Source: Haloarcula nitratireducens (GTDB lineage Archaea > Halobacteriota > Halobacteria > Halobacteriales > Haloarculaceae). From it: 64,000 nt of DNA. Both the position numbers and the translations under genes were made by a program. The DNA lies in contig NZ_RKLT01000002.1 in the NCBI RefSeq assembly GCF_019599505.1, forward strand, positions 248,001 to 312,000, given 5' to 3'. This document shows, one piece after another, positions 9,192 through 18,146 of this stretch. The notes below the pieces were generated by a model. It did no database searches. It was not told the DNA's origin and saw nothing but the letters and a program-made list of their open reading frames with translations. Positions within the stretch are counted from its first letter, which is position 1; every line of letters begins with the position of its first letter.

Positions 9192-9701
9192 TCAGTCGGA
9201 ACTCGGACTCGGGTCCGTCTCGGCGGCCGACTCGCTCGTCCGCGCATCGGAGCGGGTTTCGGCGTCCGTCGCGGTGCCGTCGTAGGCCCACGCGGTCGCC
9301 GCGACGAGCGCCACCAGGATCGCCAGCGCGGCGGCGTGATGCAGCACCTGCGCGGCCGCCCCGAAGTTGACGATGGTGTTCGCCCCCAGCAGTATCTGGA
9401 CCGGGAGGACGACGGTGGCGACGCCCGTGGCGTACTTGATCCGCGACGAGTAGCCGCCGCGCCAGGCGGCGTACGTCGACCCGAGGATGGCGAAGCCGGT
9501 GATCATGGCGACCAGCCGGTGGAACCACTCTACGAAGCTCGCCCAGTTGGCCGGGAACAGTCCCAGCCAGCCGTCACACAGCGGCCAGCGCCCGTTGCAG
9601 GTCAGGCCGGCGCCGATGGCACCGGTGTAGACGCCCAGCAGGATGAGCGCGAAGGTCAGCGCCGTCGTCACCGCGAGTAGCCGACGGAAGCGGTCGGTCA
9701 T
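9192..9701 (-). CDS. Half-size heme A synthase-like protein (CtaA/COX15 family)
   Basis: A 169-residue protein with four transmembrane segments, half the size of bacterial CtaA, as in other archaeal forms that are thought to dimerise. Candidate heme ligands are H61 (VEWFHRLVA) and H121/H122 (VLHHAAAL). C35 and C42 in an extracellular loop (TCNGRWPLC) match the conserved Cys pair of this family. Expected role: oxidation of heme O to heme A for the terminal oxidase. No oxidase genes are in the window. The last 30 residues are an acidic, Ser-rich tail. Confidence 0.85.
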   Translation of the reverse strand: MTDRFRRLLAVTTALTFALILLGVYTGAIGAGLTCNGRWPLCDGWLGLFPANWASFVEWFHRLVAMITGFAILGSTYAAWRGGYSSRIKYATGVATVVLPVQILLGANTIVNFGAAAQVLHHAAALAILVALVAATAWAYDGTATDAETRSDARTSESAAETDPSPSSD

Positions 9702-9784
9702 GGTCGAGTGTTCGTGCGCTCGTACTTATCCCCTTCTTTGAGCGGTCGACGGAGCGCGCGACCCGATTATTAATTGTGGTATTT

Positions 9785-9809
9785 CGGAGCGTACGCTTTT
9801 TACGCTCCG
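9785..9809. promoter_or_regulatory. Perfect 9-bp inverted repeat before the transducer gene
   Basis: CGGAGCGTA, a 7-nt spacer, then TACGCTCCG. It ends 19 nt before ATG 9829 and lies about 10 nt after the AT-rich box ttattaatt near 9768, so it sits at or just after the expected transcription start. It could be an operator or a 5' hairpin. Confidence 0.5.
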
Positions 9810-9828
9810 TGAGAGGGTCTCGGCTATC

Positions 9829-11577
9829 ATGTTCTCCAGAGACCTGGCCTCGCTGTTCGGAGGCGACGGCGAATCGAACGGTGGTGAACGGGTAGAGACC
9901 GACGGCGGTCAGACGACGTCGGCGGCTACCACGGGGTTACCGGGAGACGACCGCGACCCGGACACCGAGGCGCTCGTCAGCGGTGCGTTCGACCGTCTAC
10001 GGGACGAACTCGACGAGGAGACGCACGAGACCATAGCGACAGTCGAAGGCGAACTGCAGGCCGAACTGGCGACGGCGAGTGCCGGCGGTCGAGCGGACGA
10101 GGCCACGTCGCCCACCGGCGACAGCGAGACGGTCGACGACCTGCCGATAGACTTCCACGACGTCGTCCATCACGTCGGCACGCCGCTGTTCATCCTCGAC
10201 GCGAACGGTGATATCGTGACGTGGAACCGCTCGCTGGCCGGACTCACCGGGGTCGAAGAGGCCGCCGCCAAGTCCATGGAGATGGCCAGCATGGCGTTCT
10301 ACCCGGACGGCCGTCGCGGGAAGACGCTCGCCGACAAGGTGCTCGACGCGCCCGAACGGACCCACGTCGAGTACGACGTGCCGAAAGTCGAGGACGCGGC
10401 GTTCACGCTGTACCGAGACACGAGCGTCATGCGGGACCAGTACGGCGAGGACCGACACATCTCCTTCAGCGCGGCACCGCTGTACGCCGACGGCGAACTC
10501 GTCGCCGTCGTGGAGATGGTCCAGGACCGGACCGACGACGCCCGCCGGCACGAGGCGGTGTCCGACCTCGTCGGGGAACTCGAAGCCACGATGACCGCGA
10601 TGGGACGGGGGAACCTCGGCGCTCGCGCGTCGTTCGACGACGAGGAGGGGAGACGGTACGTCGACGGCGCGCTGTTGGACGTCATCGACGCGCTCAACGA
10701 GATGGCCGAGCAGTTCGACCGCCTGACCGGACAGGTCGACACGCAGACGGCGAACCTCGCGAGCGCCATCGACCAGACGGCGTCGGCCGCCCGAACCGTC
10801 GAGCGACAGGTCGCCGAACAGGCCGACGCGCTGGACACGGCCGCCGACAACGTGCAGAACGTCAGCGCCGGGATGCAACAGGTCGCCGCCACGTCGAGCG
10901 AGGTCGCCAGCGCGGCGGAGCGCGCGCTCACCGCGGCCGAGGACGGGGCCGACGCCAGCGAGGCGGTCCACGAGGTGACCGACGGGCTCACCAAGACGAG
11001 CGAGTCCCTCGTCGACAGCGTCGCCGACCTCGAATCGCGGATGGACGAGGTCAGCGACGTGGCGGAGGTCATCGCCGACGTCGCGGAGCAGACGAACATG
11101 CTCGCGCTGAACGCCAACATCGAGGCGGCCCGGGCGGGCGAGAGCGGGAGCGGGTTCGCCGTCGTCGCCGACGAGGTGAAGGCGCTGGCGAACGAGACGA
11201 GCGACCACGCCGCCGAGATATCAGACAGCATCGACACCATCCAGGCCCAGGCGACGGAGACGGCCGAGATGGTCGACGACTCGCACGAGCAGGTCGAACG
11301 GGCCGAGACCGAGATCCAGGCGGCGCTGGACGCGCTCGACGAGATAACGACCGCCGTGGAAGCGGCCACGTCCGGCATCCAAGAGGTCGCCGACGCGAAC
11401 GGGGGACAGGCGAGCGCCGTCGAGGACATCACGACGATGATAGAGGACGCGAAAGTCCACGCCGAGGAGGCGGAAGCGGCGACCGAGGAGATCGTGTCCG
11501 CGACGGACCAGCAGTCCGAGGCGGTGGCGGACCTCGCGAACGACGTCGCGGACCTCACCGACGATACGGGGCGGTGA
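9829..11577 (+). CDS. Soluble PAS-containing methyl-accepting transducer
   Basis: A 582-residue cytosolic chemotaxis or phototaxis transducer: no transmembrane helix is visible. Residues 104-235 form a PAS domain ([17 protein letters not shown]), residues 245-300 look like a HAMP-type linker, and residues 300-580 form the long signalling coiled coil with the hairpin tip [20 protein letters not shown] (420-439) that binds CheA/CheW. It probably senses an internal cue through PAS. No che or archaellum genes are nearby. The ligand or cofactor cannot be read from the sequence. Confidence 0.92.
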   Translation: MFSRDLASLFGGDGESNGGERVETDGGQTTSAATTGLPGDDRDPDTEALVSGAFDRLRDELDEETHETIATVEGELQAELATASAGGRADEATSPTGDSETVDDLPIDFHDVVHHVGTPLFILDANGDIVTWNRSLAGLTGVEEAAAKSMEMASMAFYPDGRRGKTLADKVLDAPERTHVEYDVPKVEDAAFTLYRDTSVMRDQYGEDRHISFSAAPLYADGELVAVVEMVQDRTDDARRHEAVSDLVGELEATMTAMGRGNLGARASFDDEEGRRYVDGALLDVIDALNEMAEQFDRLTGQVDTQTANLASAIDQTASAARTVERQVAEQADALDTAADNVQNVSAGMQQVAATSSEVASAAERALTAAEDGADASEAVHEVTDGLTKTSESLVDSVADLESRMDEVSDVAEVIADVAEQTNMLALNANIEAARAGESGSGFAVVADEVKALANETSDHAAEISDSIDTIQAQATETAEMVDDSHEQVERAETEIQAALDALDEITTAVEAATSGIQEVADANGGQASAVEDITTMIEDAKVHAEEAEAATEEIVSATDQQSEAVADLANDVADLTDDTGR

Positions 11578-11631
11578 ACCGTCAGGGCCGACGTACGATT
11601 TCGACATACGTTGATATCGGGTACGTCGCTT

Positions 11632-11653
11632 GACGGTAAACCCGTCTTTTTTT
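11632..11653 (+). terminator. Hairpin plus T-run after the transducer gene
   Basis: GACGG, loop TAAAC, CCGTC, then seven T. It lies 55 nt after the transducer stop and 23 nt before the malic enzyme start. The same T-run (gtcttttttta) could instead act as the TATA element of the malic enzyme gene; the two uses are not exclusive. Confidence 0.5.
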
Positions 11654-11675
11654 AGTTGGCGTTCGACCATCGACT

Positions 11676-13928
11676 ATGGGTCTGGACGAGGACGCACTCG
11701 AGTACCACAGCAGTGATCCGCCCGGGAAGATAGAGATCGCGACGACGAAGCCGACCAACACGCAGCGGGACCTCTCGCTCGCGTACTCACCGGGAGTCGC
11801 GGCCCCGTGTGAGGAGATCGCCGAGAACGTCGACGACGCGTTCACCTACACGGCGAAGGGGAACCTCGTCGGCGTCGTCTCCGACGGCTCCGCGGTGTTG
11901 GGACTCGGCGACATCGGACCGGAAGCCGGGAAGCCGGTGATGGAGGGGAAAGGCGTGCTGTTCAAGCGCTTCGCCGACATCGACGTCTTCGACATCGAAC
12001 TGGACACCGACAGCGCCGACGCGATGGTGAACACGGTCCGCGCGATGGAACCGACCTTCGGCGGCATCAACCTAGAGGACATCGCCGCGCCGGAGTGTTT
12101 CGAGGTCGAACGCCGCCTGCGCGAGGACTTAGACATCCCCGTCTTCCACGACGACCAGCACGGTACCGCGATCATCTCGGGGGCAGCGCTACTGAACGCC
12201 GCCGAGATCGCCGATAAGGACCTCGGGGACTTAGAGATCGTCTTCTCCGGGGCCGGCGCGAGCGCGATCGCCAGCGCTCGCTTCTACGTCTCGCTGGGCG
12301 CGCGAAAGGAGAACATCACGATGTGCGACTCCTCGGGCATCATCACCGAGGAGCGCGCCCAACACGAGGAGCTCAACGAGTTCAAAGAGGAGTTCGCCCG
12401 GGATATCCCCGGCGGCGACCTCGCGGACGCGATGGCCGGCGCGGACGTCTTCGTCGGCCTCTCGGTCGGCGGCATCGTCAGCGAGACGATGGTCCAGTCG
12501 ATGGCCGAGGACCCCGCGATCTTCGCGATGGCGAACCCCGATCCCGAGATCGACTACGAGACGGCCAAGAACGCCCGCGACGATACCGTCATCATGGCCA
12601 CGGGTCGCTCGGACTACCCCAATCAGGTCAACAACGTGCTGGGGTTCCCCTTCATCTTCCGCGGCGCGCTCGACGTACGCGCGACCGAGATCAACGAGTC
12701 GATGAAGGTCGCCGCCGCCGAGGCGCTGGCCGAACTCGCACAGCAGGACGTCCCCGACGCCGTCGTCAAGGCCTACGGCGATCAACCGCTTCAGTTCGGC
12801 CCGGAGTACATCATCCCGAAGCCGCTCGACCCGCGGGTCCTCTTCGAGGTGACGCCCGCCGTCGCCGAGGCCGCGATGGAGAGCGGTGCGGCCCGCAAAG
12901 AACTCGACCTCGACGACTACGTCGAGAAACTGGAAGCCCGGCTCGGGAAGTCCCGCGAGATGATGCGCGTCGTCCTCAACAAGGCCAAGAGCGACCCCAA
13001 GCGCGTCGTCTTAGCGGAGGGCGACGACGAGAAGATGATCCGCGCGGCCTACCAGCTCGTCGAACAGGGCATCGCCGAACCCGTCCTGATCGGCGACGCC
13101 GAGGAGATCGAGGCGACCCGCCGCCGGTTCGGCCTGGAGTTCGACCCCATCGTGGTCGACCCCGACACCGCCGACGTCGAGGAGTACGCCGAACGGCTCT
13201 ACGAACTCCGTCAGCGCAGGGGCATCACCCGGAGTGAGGCCGAGGAACTGATTCGGGACGGCAACTACCTCGGCAGCGTGATGGTCGAGATGGGTGACGC
13301 CGATACGATGCTAACCGGCCTCACTCACGATTATCCCTCGGCGCTTCGCCCGCCGCTCCAAGTCATCGGGACGGCCGACGACGCCGAGTACGCCGCCGGC
13401 GTCTACATGCTCACCTTCCGAAACCAGGTCATCTTCTGTGCGGACGCGACGGTCAATCAGGACCCCGACGAGGACGTGCTGGCCGAAGTGACCCGTCACA
13501 CCGCCGAACTGGCCCGCAGTTTCAACGTCGAGCCGCGGGCGGCCATGCTCTCGTACTCGAACTTCGGCAGCGTCGATACGGAGGGAACGCGCAAACCGCG
13601 AAACGCCGTCGAGAAACTGCAGAACGACAGCCGCGTCGACTTCCCGGTCGACGGTGAGATGCAGGCCGACACGGCGGTCGTCGAGGAGATCCTCACGAAC
13701 ACCTACGAGTTCTCCGAGCTCGACGACCCCGCGAACGTGCTGGTGTTCCCGAACCTCGAAGCCGGGAACATCGGTTACAAGCTCCTCCAGCGCCTCGGCG
13801 GCGCGGAGGCCATCGGGCCGATGCTCGTCGGCATGGACAAACCCGTCCACGTCCTCCAGCGCGGCGACGAGGTCAAGGACATCGTCAACCTCGCCGGCGT
13901 CGCCGTCGTCGACGCACAGCAGGACTAA
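11676..13928 (+). CDS. maeB: NADP-type malic enzyme with C-terminal phosphotransacetylase-like domain
   Basis: A 750-residue MaeB-type protein. Residues 1-160 form the malic N-terminal domain ([15 protein letters not shown], catalytic-region block [16 protein letters not shown]). Residues 165-400 form the NAD(P)-binding domain ([25 protein letters not shown]). Residues 430-750 resemble phosphate acetyltransferase ([20 protein letters not shown]). It oxidatively decarboxylates malate to pyruvate. In bacterial MaeB the extra domain is catalytically silent and responds to acetyl-CoA; I infer the same here. It starts at ATG 11676 and is monocistronic. Confidence 0.93.
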   Translation: MGLDEDALEYHSSDPPGKIEIATTKPTNTQRDLSLAYSPGVAAPCEEIAENVDDAFTYTAKGNLVGVVSDGSAVLGLGDIGPEAGKPVMEGKGVLFKRFADIDVFDIELDTDSADAMVNTVRAMEPTFGGINLEDIAAPECFEVERRLREDLDIPVFHDDQHGTAIISGAALLNAAEIADKDLGDLEIVFSGAGASAIASARFYVSLGARKENITMCDSSGIITEERAQHEELNEFKEEFARDIPGGDLADAMAGADVFVGLSVGGIVSETMVQSMAEDPAIFAMANPDPEIDYETAKNARDDTVIMATGRSDYPNQVNNVLGFPFIFRGALDVRATEINESMKVAAAEALAELAQQDVPDAVVKAYGDQPLQFGPEYIIPKPLDPRVLFEVTPAVAEAAMESGAARKELDLDDYVEKLEARLGKSREMMRVVLNKAKSDPKRVVLAEGDDEKMIRAAYQLVEQGIAEPVLIGDAEEIEATRRRFGLEFDPIVVDPDTADVEEYAERLYELRQRRGITRSEAEELIRDGNYLGSVMVEMGDADTMLTGLTHDYPSALRPPLQVIGTADDAEYAAGVYMLTFRNQVIFCADATVNQDPDEDVLAEVTRHTAELARSFNVEPRAAMLSYSNFGSVDTEGTRKPRNAVEKLQNDSRVDFPVDGEMQADTAVVEEILTNTYEFSELDDPANVLVFPNLEAGNIGYKLLQRLGGAEAIGPMLVGMDKPVHVLQRGDEVKDIVNLAGVAVVDAQQD

Positions 13929-13943
13929 ACGAGGTAGTCGCCG

Positions 13944-14183
13944 TCACTGTGACTTCGTTGGCGGGTGCAGGAAGAGCGCATCGGTGACGGCCGCGGCGGA
14001 GAGAAGCGAGCCGGCGACGAAAGCGATGTGAAGCGACGCGCCGACCGCTTCCGTCGCGACCGCAGCCAGCAGAAAGGCCGTCGGGACGAGCGCGAGCACG
14101 AGGTCGTATCGAGTGACCGACGGCGTCGGTCGGTCCCGGTGCTGTTCCCCTGGGTCGCGGGTCCTGCCGCTACGAGTACTCAT
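13944..14183 (-). CDS. Small membrane protein, unknown function
   Basis: A 79-residue protein with a polar N-terminus and two hydrophobic helices (LVLALVPTAFLLAAVATEAV and IAFVAGSLLSAAAVTDALFL). I recognise it only as the sort of small conserved membrane protein common in haloarchaea. A TATA-like caatatacg lies about 30 nt before ATG 14183. It is convergent with the malic enzyme gene, 15 bp away. Confidence 0.6.
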   Translation of the reverse strand: MSTRSGRTRDPGEQHRDRPTPSVTRYDLVLALVPTAFLLAAVATEAVGASLHIAFVAGSLLSAAAVTDALFLHPPTKSQ

Positions 14184-14402
14184 CTGTGAGACACCTCTCG
14201 GTACGACGTATATTGCCGACCCGACTTAAAATTTGAGTCGCGTAACGTCGTCGAAACGTCGTAGCCGTGGTGTTCGTGGTTCGATGTAACGTATGCATAG
14301 CTATGGGACGGTCGACGCTTTGCCGAAGCCGACTGGTGGGGAGGATGCGACAGCACCCAGTGGTTCGTGTGAACTTTAGTCGTGGCCCCGGGACGACCGT
14401 AC

Positions 14403-15299
14403 GTGACCGAAACTATCGCCGTCACGGGCGGGAACGGCCGCGTGGGTCGGGCCGTCCTCGAACACCTGTCTGCGGAGGGGTACCGGACCGCGAACCTCTC
14501 GCGCGGGAAGCGAGACGAGCCGCACTCGGACGCGTATCTCACGACGGACCTGCTGGACGCGGGCGAGGTGTACGGGTCGGTCGCGAAGAGCGACGCCGAC
14601 GCCGTCGTCCACCTCGGGATGCTCCCGACGCCGGAGGCGACGCCCGGCTATCGGACCTTCGAGAGCAACGCGATGTCGAGTTACCACGTGCTGGAGGCCG
14701 CGGGCGAGTTAGGGGTCGAGACGGTGACGCTCGCGTCGAGTTTCAGCGCCATCGGCGGCGGGTTCGAACCGGACCCCATCACCGTCGACTACCTGCCGGT
14801 CGACGAATCCCATCGGCTCACCCCCTCGACGCCCTACGGGATGGGCAAACAGACGCTCGAAACCGTCGCCGACGGGTTCGCCCGCCGAGACGAGGGCGCG
14901 CCCCGGACGATCACTTCGCTGCGGTTCCCGTGGGTCGTCGACGACGAGATGGCCCGCGAGACGTTCGTCGAGACCGACCGGACGCTTTCGGGGATGCGCG
15001 AGAGCGGGTCGCTGCACGGGCAGCGAAACACGCTGTTCACCTACGCCCACACCTCGGACGTGGTCGACCTCGTCCGCCGGACCGTCGAGGCGTCCTTCGA
15101 CGGCCACGAACGCGTCTGGGTGTCGGCACCCGACACGAGCGCGGAGACGCCCAGCGAGGAGCTCGTCGCCGAGCTGTTCGACGACGTGACGGTCCGAGGC
15201 GACTTCCCCGAGGACGACCACGCGGCGCTGGTCGATACGTCGAAAGCGACGGCGCTGTTCGACTGGGAGCCGACGTGGCGCTGGCGACAGCACGACTGA
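14403..15299 (+). CDS. NAD(P)-dependent epimerase/dehydratase family oxidoreductase
   Basis: A 298-residue extended-SDR protein. The N-terminal TGGNGRVGRAVLEHL is the Rossmann GxxGxxG nucleotide loop. The active site motif is YxxxK, seen as TPYGMGKQTLE, with a Ser from the preceding TLASSFSAIGGG segment. The substrate is likely a nucleotide sugar or a uronate but cannot be fixed. I chose GTG 14403 because a TATA-like actttagt lies about 28 nt before it, which fits a leaderless start; another in-frame GTG at 14382 would sit too close to that box. Confidence 0.82.
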   Translation: MTETIAVTGGNGRVGRAVLEHLSAEGYRTANLSRGKRDEPHSDAYLTTDLLDAGEVYGSVAKSDADAVVHLGMLPTPEATPGYRTFESNAMSSYHVLEAAGELGVETVTLASSFSAIGGGFEPDPITVDYLPVDESHRLTPSTPYGMGKQTLETVADGFARRDEGAPRTITSLRFPWVVDDEMARETFVETDRTLSGMRESGSLHGQRNTLFTYAHTSDVVDLVRRTVEASFDGHERVWVSAPDTSAETPSEELVAELFDDVTVRGDFPEDDHAALVDTSKATALFDWEPTWRWRQHD

Positions 15300-15326
15300 C
15301 CCGATTGCGTTGCGGGTGTGACCGGC

Positions 15327-15986
15327 TCAGTCCGAGGCACCGCCGCGGTTCGACCGGGACGGCGGCGGGACGCGCTCGTCGGTGGTGGCCGTCTGCGGGA
15401 CGACGCACCGGTCGGGTTCGCCGTTGACGTGGGCGTACTGGTCGGGGGCGTTCGCCAGCGGATGGGCCGGGTTCCGGTCGCTGGAGATGCGAGCGGCCCT
15501 GATCTCGCCGAAGCCGTTGATGCGAGCCTGGATGCCCCGCCAGTGAAGCCCCGTCGACGGCGGGACGGAGACACGGTGAGGCGGATCGTACGCCGACCCG
15601 TGCGTGGCCAACACTTCGGCGTTGACGTTCTCGGCGAGTTGGTCGTGGTCGATGAGGAGACCGATACGGGCGTCTATCGGCGCTCGTTCGGCGAGGACGT
15701 CCAGTCCGAGATGCAGCGCTCGATACTCGGCGACGTTGTTGTCCGGCGAGCTGTCGGGAACCGACAGTCTGAGGACGCGCTCGCCGTCGAACGTCTCGAC
15801 GACCACGCCGAGGCCGCCCCCCTCTACGGAGTCATCGTCGCCGACGGCACCGCCGCTGTGCGGGCGGAAGGAGCCGTCTGTGGCGATGTAGAAGTCTCGA
15901 TGGTGACTGCGCGGCGGATGGGCGATATGCGGCGTCGGTGACTCGTCGAACAGGTCTCGTAAGGTCGGCCGGCCGTAAGCGGCCAT
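15327..15986 (-). CDS. Ribonuclease HI-like protein
   Basis: A 219-residue RNase H fold protein that would cut the RNA strand of RNA-DNA hybrids. The acidic set is visible: D37 in ATDGSF, E87 in NNVAEYRAL, D113 in LLIDHD and D170 in ISSDRNP. An unusual 25-residue N-terminal extension and a basic/Pro-rich tail flank the core. A TATA-like atttatattcc lies 20-30 nt before ATG 15986, pointing to a leaderless message. It converges on the epimerase gene with a 27-bp gap. The exact subfamily (rnhA versus a haloarchaeal paralogue) is uncertain. Confidence 0.85.
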   Translation of the reverse strand: MAAYGRPTLRDLFDESPTPHIAHPPRSHHRDFYIATDGSFRPHSGGAVGDDDSVEGGGLGVVVETFDGERVLRLSVPDSSPDNNVAEYRALHLGLDVLAERAPIDARIGLLIDHDQLAENVNAEVLATHGSAYDPPHRVSVPPSTGLHWRGIQARINGFGEIRAARISSDRNPAHPLANAPDQYAHVNGEPDRCVVPQTATTDERVPPPSRSNRGGASD

Positions 15987-16046
15987 ACCAGTTTTTGGGC
16001 GAGTGGGAATATAAATATGTGGCCTGATACTGCGATAATCGGCCGA

Positions 16047-16289
16047 CTACTCGCGTGCGTGAGAGTGACCGATGAGCAGCGAAACGGCGTTACAGACGAC
16101 CAGCGCGGCGAACGCCGTCCGCACGGAACCCGAGTGGAGGCCCGAAGCTAACAGCGGGAGATAGAGGAAAGGGAGGGCGATGGCTGTCCAGAAGGCGATA
16201 CCTCGGATGGGGGCCAGGAGGGACTGACCGATGTTCGGGACCGTCTCGTCGAAACGGGCGAACAGTTCGTTGACTGACGAACTTGACAT
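16047..16289 (-). CDS. Small two-helix membrane protein, unknown function
   Basis: An 80-residue protein with an amphipathic N-terminus (VNELFARFDETVPNIGQSLL) and two hydrophobic helices (IAFWTAIALPFLYLPLLASG and FAALVVCNAVSLLIGH). I do not recognise a family with a function. I chose ATG 16289 (MSSSSVNEL); an in-frame ATG nine codons upstream would put the start nearer the AT-rich block at 16320. Confidence 0.6.
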   Translation of the reverse strand: MSSSSVNELFARFDETVPNIGQSLLAPIRGIAFWTAIALPFLYLPLLASGLHSGSVRTAFAALVVCNAVSLLIGHSHARE

Positions 16290-16415
16290 GGCGGGTGACC
16301 TACGGCGACTATGCACCCCGCCTATGATATAACCGCGAGAGCCTTCGACCGATTTTGTCTCGTTTTACGTCTCGAAGCGACCGCCTAGACGTTTTACGGA
16401 TTTATTAGAAGTACC

Positions 16416-16438
16416 GAGACGTTTTATCGACACGTCTC
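16416..16438. terminator. 7-bp inverted repeat in an AT-rich gap
   Basis: GAGACGT, 9-nt loop, ACGTCTC. It lies 55 nt past the stop of the gene at 16493-16906 (minus strand) and 127 nt before the start of the gene at 16289. The gap 16320-16490 is AT-rich and holds three cgttttay copies, so it may end one transcript and start the next. Confidence 0.35.
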
Positions 16439-16492
16439 AGTCAGTAACTCGTCGTAACGACATTTCTTCCAATTTGTATATCATTTCGGGCG

Positions 16493-16906
16493 TCACGGCC
16501 CGAGCAACGAGATACGCACCTCGTGACCGTCCGCCGGGATCGTAACCGTCTCCACGACGTAGTCGGGCAGCGTCTCGCGCCACTCCGCGACGCGCCGTTC
16601 GTGGTACTCGCGGTGTCGGGCCACGCCGTAGGTCTCGTCGTCCCGGTCGCGGAGTTCGTCGGCGGTCTGATCGGGCGTCGGATACGGCGGGGCGTCCTCA
16701 CGCAGGAACGACGCGGGCGGGACGTGGAGGGTCTCGTCGTCGGCGTCGCCCTGAACGACGTGGAGGCGCGCGCGCATCCGACCGCTGTACGGCGGCGTCA
16801 CGCGCAGGACCGCGTTCGGCCCGTCGCGCGCGCTCGCCTCCGCCGCCGCCAGGAGGTCCTCGGCGCTGACCGCGAGCGACCGAATGGCCGACGGATCGGT
16901 ACTCAT
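16493..16906 (-). CDS. Conserved haloarchaeal protein, unknown function
   Basis: A 137-residue acidic soluble protein. It has a helical N-terminus (EDLLAAAEASARDGPNAVLR), a middle strand region with PPYSGRMRARLHV, a Pro-rich link (REDAPPYPTPDQTADELRD) and a C-terminus ending in GHEVRISLLGP. I recall proteins of this type as widely conserved and uncharacterised in haloarchaea, but I cannot name a function. It follows the PPOX-type gene on the same strand after a 45-bp gap. Confidence 0.65.
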   Translation of the reverse strand: MSTDPSAIRSLAVSAEDLLAAAEASARDGPNAVLRVTPPYSGRMRARLHVVQGDADDETLHVPPASFLREDAPPYPTPDQTADELRDRDDETYGVARHREYHERRVAEWRETLPDYVVETVTIPADGHEVRISLLGP

Positions 16907-16951
16907 CGGTCGCCCGTAGGTTCCCCCCGTACAAATCGCCGACGGCCCGCG

Positions 16952-17389
16952 CTACATCCGGTCGCTGTAATCCCACGAGTGCAGGCGCTCGGGCGTGACG
17001 GTGAGCGTCACTTCCCGTCGGCTCGGCGAGAGCAGTCGCTCGGCCAGCGGCGAGTCGGTCCCGCCGAGATACCGCTCTGTGAGCGCTCGCAACACCCGCT
17101 TCTCGTCGTCGGGCGATATCCTCACGCTTCCGTTTCCGCGGACGCCGCGATACGGCGGCTCGTTCGTCGACACCTCGAAACTGACTTCGGAGTCGGCTTC
17201 GAGATATCGGACGACGTCGGCGTCGGCGGCCGTCGCACACTCGAAGTCGCCGTCTCGATAGCGATACCACAGCGAGAGCATCCAGAGGTCGCCCGACGGT
17301 CGCCGACAGCCGAGGCGGATCGGTACCGTCTCCTCGGCGAGGAAGTCGGCTACTTCGTCGAGCGACCACGCGCCCGTTACTGAGACCAT
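16952..17389 (-). CDS. Pyridoxamine 5'-phosphate oxidase-like (PPOX) family protein
   Basis: A 145-residue split-barrel flavin-binding family protein. Typical features are SLDEVADFLAEETVPIRLGC at the start, the WMLSLWYRYRDGDFECATAA strand pair and VSFEVSTNEPPYRGVRGNGS. Members bind FMN, F420 or heme; the cofactor here is not clear. I chose ATG 17389 because the TATA-like acaataaaatta lies about 30 nt upstream; the longer frame begins inside that promoter. Confidence 0.8.
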   Translation of the reverse strand: MVSVTGAWSLDEVADFLAEETVPIRLGCRRPSGDLWMLSLWYRYRDGDFECATAADADVVRYLEADSEVSFEVSTNEPPYRGVRGNGSVRISPDDEKRVLRALTERYLGGTDSPLAERLLSPSRREVTLTVTPERLHSWDYSDRM

Positions 17390-17554
17390 CGCCGAAGAGA
17401 TGGTCGCCACGGGTAATTTTATTGTGGGTGATAGTAACACTCTACCGACCAGTCGAGAATCATGTCTGATAATCCGTCAGGTGAATTTATGGTAGCCATT
17501 CGGTAAGACGTAACGGATGCAGGCGGTCCGGCCATCGAGACGGAGGAATCACAC

Positions 17555-18130
17555 GTGCATATGACCGCAGATTCAGAGACGGCAACGGTACTCGTCGTGG
17601 ACGACGAACGCGACGTGGCCGAACTGTACGCGACGTGGCTCGGGATGCGACACGACGTCCGGAGCGCGAACAGCGGCGAGAGCGCGCTCGAAGCGGTAGA
17701 CGAGTCGGTCGACGTGGTGTTTCTGGACCGCCAGATGCCCGGGATGTCCGGTGACGACGTGCTCGACGGAATCCGCGAACGCGACCTCGATTGCCGCGTC
17801 GTGATGGTCACCGCCGTCGACCCCGGATTCGACATCGTCGAGATGCCGTTCGACGACTATCTGACCAAACCGGTGACGCGCGCGGACCTCTACGAGACCG
17901 TCGAGGAGATGCTCGCCCGGGACGCCTACGACGAACAGATACGGCAGTACTTCGCCATGGCCTCGAAGAAGGCGACGCTCGAAGCCGAGAAGAACGCCGC
18001 CGAACTCGACGCCCACGACGAGTATCACGAGGTCACGCGACGCGTCGAATCGCTCAAGCAGGCCGCCGATCAGACGATCGGCGAGATCCAGGATTTCGAA
18101 GCCGCGTTCGGCGAGTTCTCCGGGAGTTGA
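17555..18130 (+). CDS. HalX-domain response regulator
   Basis: A 191-residue protein: residues 10-125 form a receiver domain with acidic pair D16/D17, phospho-acceptor D58 in VVFLDRQMPGMSG and Lys in YLTKPV. Residues 125-190 form the helical HalX output region typical of haloarchaea, which is not a known DNA-binding fold. An SD-like GGAGG at 17542-17546 is 8 nt before GTG 17555, which favours that start over ATG 17561; the difference is two residues. No kinase gene is adjacent; the nearest is at 23431-25716. Confidence 0.9.
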   Translation: MHMTADSETATVLVVDDERDVAELYATWLGMRHDVRSANSGESALEAVDESVDVVFLDRQMPGMSGDDVLDGIRERDLDCRVVMVTAVDPGFDIVEMPFDDYLTKPVTRADLYETVEEMLARDAYDEQIRQYFAMASKKATLEAEKNAAELDAHDEYHEVTRRVESLKQAADQTIGEIQDFEAAFGEFSGS

Positions 18131-18146
18131 GGGTGTGGTCGGCCGG

